From NCBI GenBank assembly GCA_964503125.1, contig CAZCZE010000037.1, positions 1 to 64,000 of the forward strand: a stretch of 64,000 nucleotides of DNA. The letters are read 5' to 3'. A program made the translations under genes and the position numbers. Position 1 is the stretch's first letter, and every line of letters starts with the position of its first letter. Under the pieces are notes generated by a model, which had not been told where the DNA came from, did not search any database, and saw only the letters and a program-made list of their open reading frames with translations. Shown one piece after another: positions 1-8,660 of this stretch. This stretch comes from FEN-1219 sp964503125 (GTDB taxonomy: Bacteria; Pseudomonadota; Gammaproteobacteria; Steroidobacterales; Rariloculaceae).

Positions 1-130
1 GCGCTTTGCTTCCGGCTTCCTTCAGACCTTGAGTCGCCCCAAGAACCCTTGCCTTCCGCTAACGCTTCCCCGTGTCGGGTGTGTAGAGGACTTCCACCTC
101 CAAGTGAGTGCGCCCTGCCGGGCGCACCAG

Positions 131-160
131 AAAAACGGCGGGCCCTCGCGGGCCCGCCGT
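131..160 (-). terminator. Rho-independent terminator of the first TonB receptor gene
   Basis: Read on the minus strand, a perfect 11-bp GC-rich stem (ACGGCGGGCCC and its complement) closes a 4-nt loop and runs straight into five Ts (131-135). It lies 25 bases past the receptor stop codon. Stem, tight loop and U-tract are all visible. The rest of 1-184 shows no gene. Confidence 0.92.
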
Positions 161-184
161 CAATGCTAGCTGAGAACGAAGCGC

Positions 185-3100
185 CTAGAAGCTCATCTTG
201 ACGCCGACGTACGCACGGCGTCCGAGGACGTCGTAGTAGTCCGCGCGCGTGACCTCCGCGTTGCCGTCGCCGGGACGGGCGCCGACGATCAACGGGTCCT
301 CGTCGGTCAGGTTGTCGATACCCATACGCAGGCTGATCTTGTCGTTGACCGACCAGCCCGCAAACACGTTGAAGGAGTTGTACGAACCGACGGGGAACAC
401 GGTCGTCGCCGGATTACGCGCCGCCGTTTCGTCCTGGATCGCCGGCAGGTGCCGCCATTGCAGGCCGACGTTCGCGTTGCCTCCGCCGAAGTTATACCCC
501 AACGTGTTGGTCATTTTGTACTTGAACTGACCGCCTTGATCGAGCGTATCGTGCGCATCGACGATCGGCGCACCCGGAGAGTCCTGAATCTCGTACTTGT
601 CGAGAATCGTGAGCAGCGAGTTGAGGAAGAACGAGCCGCCGTCGCCGACGTCGGTCGTCCAGTTCACGGCCACGTCGAGGCCCGTCGTGGAGAGCGCGCC
701 CGTGTTAATGAACGGCGCATCGACCGACGAACGCTCGCCCGACACGACGTTGCGCAGGATCAAGCCGCAGTACGAGTTCCCCGTGTAGCTCAGCGTCGGG
801 TTGCTCGCGCCGTCGGCATTGAAGCACTGCTGATGGGCGAACAGGGAGTTGAGCGGTGCGATCGCGTCCGTGATCTCGATGTTGTAGAAGTCGAACGACG
901 CCGTCAGGTTCTCGAGGCTACCGGGCCCCTGCACCACGAGACCCAACGTGAAGGTCTCGCCCTCCTCGGGCAGGACGTTCGGGTTGCCCTGGCGCAGCTC
1001 GATCTCGAGCGGGAAGAACGGGTTGCCCGGCCGCGCAAAGCCGTCCGGACCCGCAGGGCCGACATCGAACACCGATTGGCCATCGTTCGACGGATCGCCG
1101 TCGCTGTTGTTGATGATCGCACGGCAGAGGGCTTGGACGGCAACCCGATTCGGGTTGCTCGCGACGTTACCCCAGGGCGCCGTCGTCGTGAACGAGCACG
1201 GGTCGCTCGGACCGAACCCGACCACGAGCAACGACACGCCCTGGAACAGCTCGGCCGTGTTCGCGGCACGCTGGGCCTTCTGATAGCCGCCGCGCAGCGC
1301 GATGCTATCCGTTGGCCGGTACGTGAACAGCGCCTTGGCCGTCTCCGTGGTGCCAAAAGTGACATCCGCGTAGTCGGAGAACCGCGCGCCGAACTCGAGA
1401 TCGAGCCTGCTCGTCACCGGCACCAACAACTCGCCGTAGAGCTCTTGGACGCTCGTCTCGCCCGCCGTGTCGTTGTTGGCGAAGATACTCATCGGATTCT
1501 CGATCACCGATTCGCGATCGTTCGTCTCGCCCGGCTCGAACGAGAACCCGTTCTTGCGCGAGCTCGCGCCGACCGCGAACCTAAGCTCACCCGCCCGCAT
1601 GTCGGCGAGCTTGCCCTGCAGGTTGAACTCGGCGATCTCCTGCTCCACCTTCTGGATCGAACGCCCGTTCGACATGACGCTCTCGAGGCAGTCGGCCGAA
1701 ATCTGGCCGGCCCCGAGCGACGAGCTGTTCGTGAAGATCGGCAGGCCGCTCGTGCACTCCTGCACGTAGTTGCGGCCCGACGTGAACTCGCCCTGTCCCC
1801 AGGTGCCGTTCGGCTGGCTCAGGAGGAACTGGTAGCGCTGCAACGACGGCAGGTTGTTGAAGAAGCTCAGCGAATCCGTTTGGCCAGTCGAAACGTAGGC
1901 CTCCCAGGTCCAGTCGCGTTGGCTGAACCGGCCCTGGACGCCTGCCATGATCTGGTACACGTCGTTGGTGGTCTCTGTGGTGACCGGCCCCCCGAGGAAA
2001 TCGAGCACGCGGAACAGCGTCCAGGGACGGGTCGGGTCCGCGCGCGAATCGAGCAGCGTCTGCAGCGCCGCGGGAATTGGGCGGCCATCCACCGGGACCG
2101 GCGCAGACCAAACCGTGATGGCCGGCGGGAAAGTCGCCTGGGTGGTCGAGACCTCGACGTTGCTGTAGTTCACCTGAGCGAACGCCGTCAGACTGTCGTT
2201 CATGTCGTAGGTGGCGCGGCCGAATAACGAGCGGCGATCGAGCGGCGACGATGCCTGGCCGGCGTAGCTGACCTGGCCCAAATCGCCGTTCGGCTGCAAG
2301 CGCATGCCGGCATAGCCGGCGCCCACCGCCGTCCGGCTCGATGGGCTGTCGAACGGGCCGTTGTAGTTGGCGGCGCGGCCTAGCAGGAACGGCGTGCCAG
2401 TGGGACTGAAATAAATCTCGCTGCGAGGCGTGGCAATGAACTGCCCCGCAGCCAACCCGCCACCCGGTGCTACGCCGCCCGCAAAGTAGTTGGGGTTGCT
2501 CGCGAAGACACTGTCGACGGCGCCTTGCGTCGGCAGACCGCCGCTTTGCTGCTGAGACCCGGCGCCGAGAATTGCCGTCGTCGGTGAGTAGCCCGGCGGT
2601 TGGATGAAGCCGCCCGCGTTGCTGCCCGGATCGAACCAACCGTTCAGAAAGAAGTCGCGGTCGCGGAGCAAAACCTCGCTGCGGTGGTACCACTCGACGC
2701 CGAGCATCACGTTGCCGTTGCCGTCGGCGGAGTTGACGCCGATCAAGCTCGTGAAGCGCGTTTCGGAGCCATCGCCTTCCGCCGTCGTCGAGGACTGGAA
2801 GTCCATGTCGACGCCTTCGAAATCGTCCTTGAGGATGAAGTTGACGACGCCCGCCATGGCGTCGGCACCGTACACGGCCGAAGCGCCGCCCGTGATGGTC
2901 TCGACGCGCTCGATGGCGGCCGAGGGAATCGTGTTGATGTCGATGATGAGCGCGGCGTTGGCCGGCTGCGCTCGACGCCCGTCGACGAGCACGAGCGTGC
3001 GGTTCGAACCGATACCGCGCAGGTTCACGCTGCCGATACCGAGCGAGGCCGTGGGGCCCGCTTGAATGCCTTGGTCGAACTGCGTGCCTTCGGGCACGAA

Positions 3101-3352
3101 CTGCGGCATCTGGTTGAGGACGCTCTCGATGCTGAGCGTGCTCGAGTTCTCGAGCCGCTCGGTGTCGATGGTGACGATCGGGCTCGCAGCCTCGAGGTCA
3201 CGGCGCACGATGCGCGAGCCCGTGATCGTGATCTCCTCGAGCCCCGCCTCCTGCGCTTGTGCGGCTCCGGTACTCGCGACGAGCGCAGAGATCGTGGATG
3301 CGAGAACTGTGCGATTAAGGCCCTGGGCCTGCTCGCGCGTATTGTCGATCAT
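185..3352 (-). CDS. TonB-dependent outer-membrane receptor
   Basis: A 1055-residue outer-membrane receptor, presumed to import a large substrate using TonB energy. It has an N-terminal signal peptide ending near AQAQ, the TonB-box-like stretch EEITITGSRI, a plug domain with GGASAVYGADAMAGVVNFIL, and a long beta-barrel ending in VGVKMSF, with terminal Phe as usual for BAM substrates. The plug wording is typical of proteobacterial receptors with expanded families, often for peptides or glycans. The substrate cannot be read from sequence. The frame stays open up to 3430, but ATG 3352 follows a GGGGGGAAG ribosome site and starts the signal peptide, so I prefer it. The gene is monocistronic, with its own terminator at 131-160. 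Confidence 0.93.
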   Translation of the reverse strand: MIDNTREQAQGLNRTVLASTISALVASTGAAQAQEAGLEEITITGSRIVRRDLEAASPIVTIDTERLENSSTLSIESVLNQMPQFVPEGTQFDQGIQAGPTASLGIGSVNLRGIGSNRTLVLVDGRRAQPANAALIIDINTIPSAAIERVETITGGASAVYGADAMAGVVNFILKDDFEGVDMDFQSSTTAEGDGSETRFTSLIGVNSADGNGNVMLGVEWYHRSEVLLRDRDFFLNGWFDPGSNAGGFIQPPGYSPTTAILGAGSQQQSGGLPTQGAVDSVFASNPNYFAGGVAPGGGLAAGQFIATPRSEIYFSPTGTPFLLGRAANYNGPFDSPSSRTAVGAGYAGMRLQPNGDLGQVSYAGQASSPLDRRSLFGRATYDMNDSLTAFAQVNYSNVEVSTTQATFPPAITVWSAPVPVDGRPIPAALQTLLDSRADPTRPWTLFRVLDFLGGPVTTETTNDVYQIMAGVQGRFSQRDWTWEAYVSTGQTDSLSFFNNLPSLQRYQFLLSQPNGTWGQGEFTSGRNYVQECTSGLPIFTNSSSLGAGQISADCLESVMSNGRSIQKVEQEIAEFNLQGKLADMRAGELRFAVGASSRKNGFSFEPGETNDRESVIENPMSIFANNDTAGETSVQELYGELLVPVTSRLDLEFGARFSDYADVTFGTTETAKALFTYRPTDSIALRGGYQKAQRAANTAELFQGVSLLVVGFGPSDPCSFTTTAPWGNVASNPNRVAVQALCRAIINNSDGDPSNDGQSVFDVGPAGPDGFARPGNPFFPLEIELRQGNPNVLPEEGETFTLGLVVQGPGSLENLTASFDFYNIEITDAIAPLNSLFAHQQCFNADGASNPTLSYTGNSYCGLILRNVVSGERSSVDAPFINTGALSTTGLDVAVNWTTDVGDGGSFFLNSLLTILDKYEIQDSPGAPIVDAHDTLDQGGQFKYKMTNTLGYNFGGGNANVGLQWRHLPAIQDETAARNPATTVFPVGSYNSFNVFAGWSVNDKISLRMGIDNLTDEDPLIVGARPGDGNAEVTRADYYDVLGRRAYVGVKMSF

Positions 3353-3720
3353 TGGCTTCCCCCCGGCTGGAAATGAAACGAAACGCTGCTCCTCCGCCGA
3401 CGCCCAATTCACACAAGGTCGACGAAGCACTTTGATGCGGGGGACTGTTCGCGACCGCCCCCTGCGGAAGACTGTGCATTAAAGTCGACAGTCTTGTCCA
3501 TAGGCGCGCGGCTGGAGCGTCGCGCGCCAATTTCGACGTTGCGCTCCGGCAACAGTCTGTTGATAAGCAGCGTGCACGATGCGTAGGTAGTGCCCATCGT
3601 AGTAGTGTTGGAAGACCCACCTTCCTGTGTGCGGCTCAGCCTCGCGTCGAGGCCGAGCACACCTGCAAAAAACTCTGGTGGCCCGCGGGCGTTCACCGTG
3701 GGCTATCTCGGTGCGCGAGC
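3353..3720. other. Intergenic region upstream of the TonB receptor
   Basis: This stretch of about 370 bases lies between the receptor start and the 3' end of the next minus-strand gene. Open frames here do not look like protein. It must carry the receptor promoter, but I could not pick convincing -35/-10 boxes. Confidence 0.4.
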
Positions 3721-4461
3721 TTATTGGTACTTTCTTCGTTCCCAGACTTCGCGCTGATAGACGCCGCCATCCGGGCGCCTATACGTGGCGGAGTTCTCTT
3801 TGTTCTTGGCGATCATCTGCTCGACGTCCAGAGACACGTCGAACTCCGATTCCCAGTGTTCTCTCTTGAAGGGGATGATCTGCGCGTAAGGCGTGCCGGC
3901 GGGAAGGATTCCGCGAGCACCCTTGATCCAGAAAAACGGCATCGTGCCAGGCAAGTACACTTTGTCGTTGTCGACGATGCCGCTCATCGTCAAGAACGGC
4001 AGCTCGAATCGATTCAGCGGGTGCGTATAGAGCGCGCTGTAGCCTTCGGGGAGCTCGACGGCCCAGTCAGCCCACCAGGCGAAGTGTTTCGTGTGATAGC
4101 CCCAAGGGTGACGGAACTGGGGCATCGGTTCGCGGTCGACCAGAACGTTCTTGTACTCGGCGTTCAACACTTTGGCGTGGATGTTGCCGGCAGCATCTTC
4201 CGTAAACTCGATGTCGCACGGGGTCTTGTACGTGTATCCCGCACCCATGACGTCGAGCACCGCGGGGCAGGCTTTCCACGTCGGCATTTTGCCGCTGCCA
4301 TCCGGCGCCTCTGCCGGCTTGTCGGTCACCGGGTCCGGAACGAACCAGTCCGCCTTACGGTACCAATCCGGGAGCGTCTTGATGATCGGTTCCGGTTTCG
4401 AGGCGCTTTCCTTGGTTAGCCAAGGCCTGTTGGCCACGAATCTAATCTTCTTGGTGTCCAC
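3721..4461 (-). CDS. Hypothetical Trp-rich protein of a family common in phages
   Basis: A 246-residue protein with no signal peptide or membrane segment. It is rich in Trp, Tyr and Pro and has ordered motifs such as PTWKACPAVLDVMGAGY, a central HPWGYHTKHFAWWADW and PLNRFELPFLTMSGIVDND. From memory, this pattern (ASPLNRFD-like, then SGIVDNDK, then a TPY.QIIPFKRE stretch) recurs in uncharacterised proteins of marine phages and metagenomes; I know no activity for them. The start ATG 4461 gives MDTKKIRFVANRPW, matching the family N-terminus as I recall it. It stands alone between the receptor and a secreted hypothetical. Function unknown. Confidence 0.8.
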   Translation of the reverse strand: MDTKKIRFVANRPWLTKESASKPEPIIKTLPDWYRKADWFVPDPVTDKPAEAPDGSGKMPTWKACPAVLDVMGAGYTYKTPCDIEFTEDAAGNIHAKVLNAEYKNVLVDREPMPQFRHPWGYHTKHFAWWADWAVELPEGYSALYTHPLNRFELPFLTMSGIVDNDKVYLPGTMPFFWIKGARGILPAGTPYAQIIPFKREHWESEFDVSLDVEQMIAKNKENSATYRRPDGGVYQREVWERRKYQ

Positions 4462-4560
4462 GCTGGTGATGCCCTCTACGCGGTCGAGCCAGCCCGATTT
4501 TCGCGCACGACTAGGCGGTTTCCAACGTGGATACGGTACGGGCGCGTAGTTGGCGGAAGG

Positions 4561-5115
4561 CTACTCGGTGGCTTGCGGCAGCTCGACGGGCTCCGCTTTT
4601 ATGACATCGCGCCCCGCACGACGGAGCTGTCGCCGGCTGGCCTGCTCCTCCCGGGTGCTGGCGATGAGGAGATCCACCTCATCCTGCGTGACGGGCACGA
4701 AGAGCCCGATCGGGCAGACGAACGTGGGCACGAACGCCGGCGCGGGAAAGGCGATGTGCTGGTTGCTGCCGGGAATTGTGATCGGCGTCGTCATGCTATT
4801 CGTGCCGACGCGTTGCAACACGGTCACGGTACTGCCGCTGCACAGGTCGCTGTTGTTCGAGTACGTGTAGCTCAACGTGGCATTGGACCTCATACCGGGA
4901 CACGGTTTCGGCAGCACGTTGTTGTACATCGTCTTGTCGTTCATCACGTATAGGATGTTGCGATCGTTGAGTACCTTCGACCGTTTGATGCTTGGATGAT
5001 GGATGCAGGACTGGCCAATACTTCGCTCGTCCGCTGCCAATGTGCCGGCCGAGCAGACTGCGAATGACGTGACGATCAATGCCGATAGAACCTGGGCGCT
5101 CGAACGGCCGCTCAT
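4561..5115 (-). CDS. Secreted hypothetical protein, DUF6491-like
   Basis: A 184-residue exported protein. It has a hydrophobic signal peptide (about residues 8-27, cleaved after TLAA) and then a compact Cys-containing domain. The order CIHHPSIKRSKVLNDRNIL, a second Cys in PCPGMRSNATLSY and LCSGSTVTVL recalls the DUF6491 family of small periplasmic proteins. The four Cys of the mature part could form disulfides. The C-terminal tail (DEVDLLIASTREEQASRRQ) is helical and charged. ATG 5115 follows a strong GGAGGAA ribosome site at 5-base spacing. No function is established for the family. Confidence 0.78.
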   Translation of the reverse strand: MSGRSSAQVLSALIVTSFAVCSAGTLAADERSIGQSCIHHPSIKRSKVLNDRNILYVMNDKTMYNNVLPKPCPGMRSNATLSYTYSNNSDLCSGSTVTVLQRVGTNSMTTPITIPGSNQHIAFPAPAFVPTFVCPIGLFVPVTQDEVDLLIASTREEQASRRQLRRAGRDVIKAEPVELPQATE

Positions 5116-5323
5116 GACAGTTCCTCCGCTCGACTACGGCCCTTATACGCCGAACAGCGGCGGCGCGGAAGAGCGCGGCCGAACGAGATCCCCGCCCGTT
5201 CGACGGCGGATAGCGGCTCACGAGCCTGATGCGAGCCGCTCGGGCGCCGCGTCGGCCATGAGCGCGTCGCGGCCGTCAGGGTACCGTTATACTCGAAACC
5301 CAAACGCCGTCGCCGAGAACGAG

Positions 5324-5431
5324 ATGCCGCCACGCCTTGCGCGCTTGACCCTGGCGGCGGCGGCGCTCGCGTTGCTCACGGCCTGCGAACGCGACCGCAT
5401 CGCGGCCGGCGACGCCCCAACTCACATATAG
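5324..5431 (+). pseudogene. Cut-off lipoprotein gene (signal peptide only)
   Basis: Thirty-five codons from ATG 5324 encode a textbook lipoprotein signal: two Arg, a hydrophobic run and the lipobox LLTAC, followed by only a dozen residues before a stop. The frame ends within about ten bases of where the opposite-strand DUF1330 gene is also cut short (5422). I read this as the 5' end of a longer lipoprotein gene severed by a deletion or rearrangement at about 5415-5425. A genuine short lipoprotein of LptM type is possible but less likely. Confidence 0.5.
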
Positions 5432-5670
5432 AAAACTTCCCCGCCGGTCGCACCGAGATAAGGCAGGGTGTGTTCGATATACCTGTCGTATGCCTCTCTG
5501 CCGCTGATCGGAGCTATCGGGGCCAAATTTGGGCTTCGCGAGTAGTCGGCAGCCTCGCGCAAACGGAGCAGGTTGAGCATCGTGATCGGTCCAGAGATTT
5601 GACGGGCCATCAGAGCTACGACGTTTCGATCCGACGGGTCTAGAAATATGTCGCTATCTGTCAGTGTCAT
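5422..5670 (-). pseudogene. DUF1330 family protein, C-terminally truncated
   Basis: Eighty-two codons match the N-terminal half of a DUF1330 (dimeric alpha-beta barrel, stress-associated) protein: ISGPITMLNLLRLREAADYS, then PISGREAYDRYIEHTLPYLG. The family normally continues for another 50 or more residues, but here the frame stops just after GGEVFYM. The stop lies at the junction with an equally truncated lipoprotein gene on the other strand, so both seem cut by the same event. It begins 82 bases after the MarR gene on the same strand and was probably its regulated partner. Probably non-functional. Confidence 0.68.
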
Positions 5671-5752
5671 GAGCCTTACTCATCTCGAAAATGAACCCTC
5701 GGCAAGAATCCGTCACCGGGCGCGGCGCTTCCGCGCGCGTCTAAGGCACCCG

Positions 5753-6190
5753 TCAGGTACGAAGGGAATCCAGCAGACTTGATACGCTGTTTAACTTGGT
5801 CGAGAGTTTAGGTACACGCTTCAGGATTGAAGCAACAGTGTCGTCAACTATGCCCGATGCTTCGTTGATCAAAGCCTGACCGGCAGGCGTCAGTTTCGCC
5901 ATTGCGAGCCGAGCATCTCGTTTGTTCTTTACAGTTGAGACTAATCCGATCTTTTCCAGTGGACGAAGTGCCCGCGTCACCCCGGACGCGGTTAGTCCAA
6001 TGCTACGAGCAGCGTCGATCCTGCTAGCTTGCCCGTTAGGTGCCTCTGACAAAGCGCGCAATAGCCGATACTCTGCAAAACTGACGCCCCGGATTGCGCT
6101 GAGGCTGCAATCCAACTGGCGCTCAAGACTGCTCCACGCTGCTGCAACTGTAAGCGCGAAGCGATGATTCTCACTGGTATCTGAACTCAT
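5753..6190 (-). CDS. MarR family transcriptional regulator
   Basis: A 145-residue winged-helix repressor-type protein. Residues about 30-100 carry the MarR fold: FAEYRLLRALSEAPNGQASR, the recognition helix region SIGLTASGVTRALRPLEKIG, and the wing with STVKNKRDARLAMAKLTPAG (the DxR wing signature as DAR). Length is typical. It likely autoregulates: the 7-bp perfect inverted repeat at 6208-6225 lies just upstream. Its downstream partner, a DUF1330 gene, is truncated, so the regulator may now be an orphan. The ligand is unknown. Confidence 0.88.
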   Translation of the reverse strand: MSSDTSENHRFALTVAAAWSSLERQLDCSLSAIRGVSFAEYRLLRALSEAPNGQASRIDAARSIGLTASGVTRALRPLEKIGLVSTVKNKRDARLAMAKLTPAGQALINEASGIVDDTVASILKRVPKLSTKLNSVSSLLDSLRT

Positions 6191-6201
6191 CGTAGAAGCC
6201 T

Positions 6202-6225
6202 ACTATATGCATGACTTCTCATGCA
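6202..6225 (-). promoter_or_regulatory. Probable MarR operator with overlapping -10
   Basis: TGCATGA-N4-TCATGCA (6208-6225) is a perfect 7-bp inverted repeat 18 bases before the MarR start. On the minus strand TATAGT (6202-6207) abuts it and is a reasonable -10 box, so a bound dimer would block transcription. MarR proteins usually bind palindromes of this size. The assignment to this regulator is by position. Confidence 0.55.
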
Positions 6226-6472
6226 ATAGTCAGATACTCAGCAGCCAGTGAGTCGTCTCGGCTGCGGCGACTTCGGGTCGATTGCGGATGTCCGAGTAGC
6301 GTTCTGTCAAAGCTCGACCGTCGGTCCGACCGTGAACGGCGCTGCGCGGCCCCTATCCGCAATCAGAATTCCTTGGCCGCCGACTCCAGGAAGCTCGGTC
6401 CCGCCTTGAAAGCACAGCAAGGCCCTCCGCGTCCGCTTCGGGGGCCGCGTGCTCCGCGAGCGATCAACCGAA

Positions 6473-6865
6473 TCAGAACAACGCGCGACGTGCCCAGTTC
6501 ATGCGCACCTGCTTCGGCACCGGCCGCTCGGGTTCGGCCGCGGCGCGGCGGGCTTTACGGCCTCGACCCGCTGGGGTGATCGCCGCGCGTAGCGACGCGT
6601 GCGGGGCGAACACGCCGTGAAACCTCGTCAAGTGCACCCGCGGCGGCGGCACCAGCGCCGCCAGCCGGGCGAGGAAGTCCAGGGGCTCGAGCACGATGTC
6701 CGTCGTGCCGTCTCGATAGGGCGACTTCAGACGGTAGCGCACCTGCCCCTGCGCGGTGAGTGAAAGCCGCGGCAGCGGCCGGCGGCCGGCTCACGTAGCG
6801 GGCGAGCCGCTCCAGCTCCCGCTGATCGCTCCCGCGGGCACGGCTCCTGTCGTCCAGGCGGCGCC
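6473..6865 (-). pseudogene. IS91-family transposase remnant
   Basis: On the minus strand, 6473-6780 encodes a C-terminal piece of an IS91-type (Y2, HUH-like) transposase: RYRLKSPYRDGTTDIVLEPL, DFLARLAALVPPPRVHLTRF, HGVFAPHASLRA. Just upstream the match continues in another frame (RELERLARYVSRPP, about 6780-6830), showing one frameshift near 6782. The frame stops after MNWARRALF, before the usual C-terminal Cys motif. Start, catalytic Tyr region and ends are missing, so the copy is dead. It directly abuts a broken AHSA1 gene on the plus strand. Confidence 0.72.
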
Positions 6866-6881
6866 TACCGCGGCCGCGCAA

Positions 6882-7208
6882 ATTCCGACATGCGCGCGAT
6901 GGGCCTTCCCGAAGGAGGCGATCGACGGCGAGGTGATCGAGATCGATCCGCTGCGTAAACTCGTTCAGACCTATCGTTTCTTGTTCACCGAGGAGCAGAA
7001 AGCCGAGGGGTTCACGCGAGTCACGTAGGAAAGCGAGAATGCGGCAGCCGGTTTTTGCCGCCTCACCGTCACGCACGAGTTCGAGGGCGCACCCATGATG
7101 GCGGCGATGGTCGCGGACAAGTTCTCGGAGCTTGGCACCGGCGGATGGGGTTGGATCCTGAGCGATCTCAAGTCACTGCTCGGGACCGGGACGACGCTCG
7201 ACGGCTGA
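6882..7208 (+). pseudogene. AHSA1/SRPBCC family protein, truncated and with an in-frame stop
   Basis: Read through, this frame gives the C-terminal half of an AHSA1-like (START/SRPBCC fold) protein: VIEIDPLRKLVQTYRFLF, then GFCRLTVTHEFEGAPMM and GGWGWILSDLKSLL. It is interrupted by TAG at 7026-7028, where the family normally has Trp (TGG), and its N-terminal half is missing beyond the junction with the IS91 remnant. Intact members often sit beside an ArsR regulator; none is here. Non-functional. Confidence 0.72.
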
Positions 7209-7294
7209 GATTCATGGTCTGCCCTTGACAAGGACGTAGCGGAGTCGGGAAGTGGTGCGAGGAATCGTATAGTGGCCTTGCTAAGCTAGGGCCA

Positions 7295-7390
7295 TGCGAA
7301 TCCTCATTCTGAGCGCCTCCTATGGCTCGCTGCTCGGCGTCAAGTGCGCCGCGGCAATCGCGATGGAGCCGTCGTGCGATTCCCCTTAAC
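7295..7390 (+). pseudogene. Cut-off ORF, 5' fragment only
   Basis: ATG 7295 opens a 31-codon frame, MRILILSASYGSLLGVKCAA, which looks like the first beta strand and loop of a Rossmann-type or glycosyltransferase-B protein, then stops at 7388. The similarity ends abruptly, so this is probably the severed start of a larger gene. 7391-7568 shows nothing I can assign. Both sit at the right edge of the scarred region 5.2-7.4 kb. Confidence 0.3.
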
Positions 7391-7568
7391 CAGGCGACGA
7401 TGGCGGCGAACGCACGGTAGACGTCAATTCGAAGATCTTGCCGCGTGCAATCGCGGCCGCGCGCTCGTGAGCGGCGCTGGCGAGATCGTTGAGATAGTAG
7501 ATGGCCGAGTCAGCCGAAACCGCACTTCGGCGGCCCGGCTGAAGCGATAGCAGCTCGCTGGATCGCAC

Positions 7569-8660
7569 ATGCATTTCGAATGGGCGCGCATCGCTGTACT
7601 TACACCCGCGTTCGTGGCGCGCTGGCGAACGCTCGGGCTCGCGGCATCGACGCCAAACATCTATCTGATGCCGGAATTCGCCCTGCCGGCGATCCGCCAT
7701 CTCGAAGCCGACAAGGCACCGCGAGTCGCCGCCCTGTGGAACACGGATCGCTCTGATCTGCTCGCGCTTGGCATTTTCAACGTCATCGAGCCTAGCTGGC
7801 GATTCCCTTTCCCGCGTCTGAGCGCGTTGCGGTCGATACACAGCTTTCAGTCCGGTGTACTGCTCCGCGAGGGAATCGATGCTCAAGCCGTGGACCACTT
7901 CGTCGACGGACTGTTCGGAGCCCCTTGGCGCGCGGTCCGCCTCAGCGAGCTCAGGGAAGACTCTGTTGTATATCGACAACTGCGGGAAAGTGCCGAGCGA
8001 CGTGGGCTCACCTGGTTTGTGGACAGTCGCTACGAGCGGGCGTTCCTCAGGTTAGGCGACGCAACGCGCTGGCGCGGCCACCTCTCGCGCAACCGCCGCC
8101 GAACCCTGCGCCGAGGCTGGAAAATGCTCGTCTCGCTGGGTCATGTGGAGTTTCGTGTCGTGCAGGGTGCCGACATTGCGGATCGCGACATCGAAACGTT
8201 CTTGCGGTTGGAAGGCATGGGCTGGAAAAGCAAATCCGCACTGAAGGCCACGAGCGAGAATACGCAGTTCTTTTGGGAGGTCATGCGGGCTGGCCGCGCG
8301 CAGGGGCTCGTGGTTTTTTGCGAGCTGTTGTTGAACGGCACCGCGATCGCATCGCTCGCGAATTTTCGTGTCAACGGGTGCGGATTCGCGTTCAAAATCG
8401 GCTACGACCCGGCGTACGCGAAGGTCAGTCCGGGGTTTCTAGTGGTATACGCGTTTCTCGAATCATCCGGTAACGCCGGACTATGCCTCCAGGAGTTCGA
8501 TAGCGGGTCGAAGCCCGGATCGTTCATCGAGTCGCTGTGGCCGGACAGAGTCCCCATGGTGAGCGGCCACCTCGTCGCTGGGACCTTGCCCACCGCGTGC
8601 GTTTCCCTCAAGCATTTCATCAAGAAAATCCGGCGGGCGATCCTCGGAGGTGCGCAGTGA
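7569..8660 (+). CDS. CelD/BcsL-type GNAT acyltransferase
   Basis: A 363-residue cytoplasmic protein of the double-GNAT type annotated CelD/BcsL or acetyltransf_6, linked in other bacteria to exopolysaccharide or cell-surface modification. Visible are a first alpha/beta half (residues 1-150), the basic SRNRRRTLRRGWKML helix near 180, typical of the family, ETFLRLEGMGWKSKSALKA, and a second GNAT half with ELLLNGTAIASLANFRV and the acyl-CoA-binding region around GYDPAYAKVSPGFLVVYAFL. The next gene starts inside its stop codon (GTGA overlap), so the two are translated together. Substrate unknown. Confidence 0.82.
   Translation: MHFEWARIAVLTPAFVARWRTLGLAASTPNIYLMPEFALPAIRHLEADKAPRVAALWNTDRSDLLALGIFNVIEPSWRFPFPRLSALRSIHSFQSGVLLREGIDAQAVDHFVDGLFGAPWRAVRLSELREDSVVYRQLRESAERRGLTWFVDSRYERAFLRLGDATRWRGHLSRNRRRTLRRGWKMLVSLGHVEFRVVQGADIADRDIETFLRLEGMGWKSKSALKATSENTQFFWEVMRAGRAQGLVVFCELLLNGTAIASLANFRVNGCGFAFKIGYDPAYAKVSPGFLVVYAFLESSGNAGLCLQEFDSGSKPGSFIESLWPDRVPMVSGHLVAGTLPTACVSLKHFIKKIRRAILGGAQ

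Noticed and set aside
449..2227. 592-codon plus-strand open frame over the first TonB receptor
   Set aside because: Arg/Val-rich shadow translation of a clear receptor gene; GC-rich codon bias opens the complementary frame.
7225..7274. TTGACA and TATAGT as a promoter before the cut-off ORF at 7295
   Set aside because: The boxes are 38 bases apart, too far to act together.
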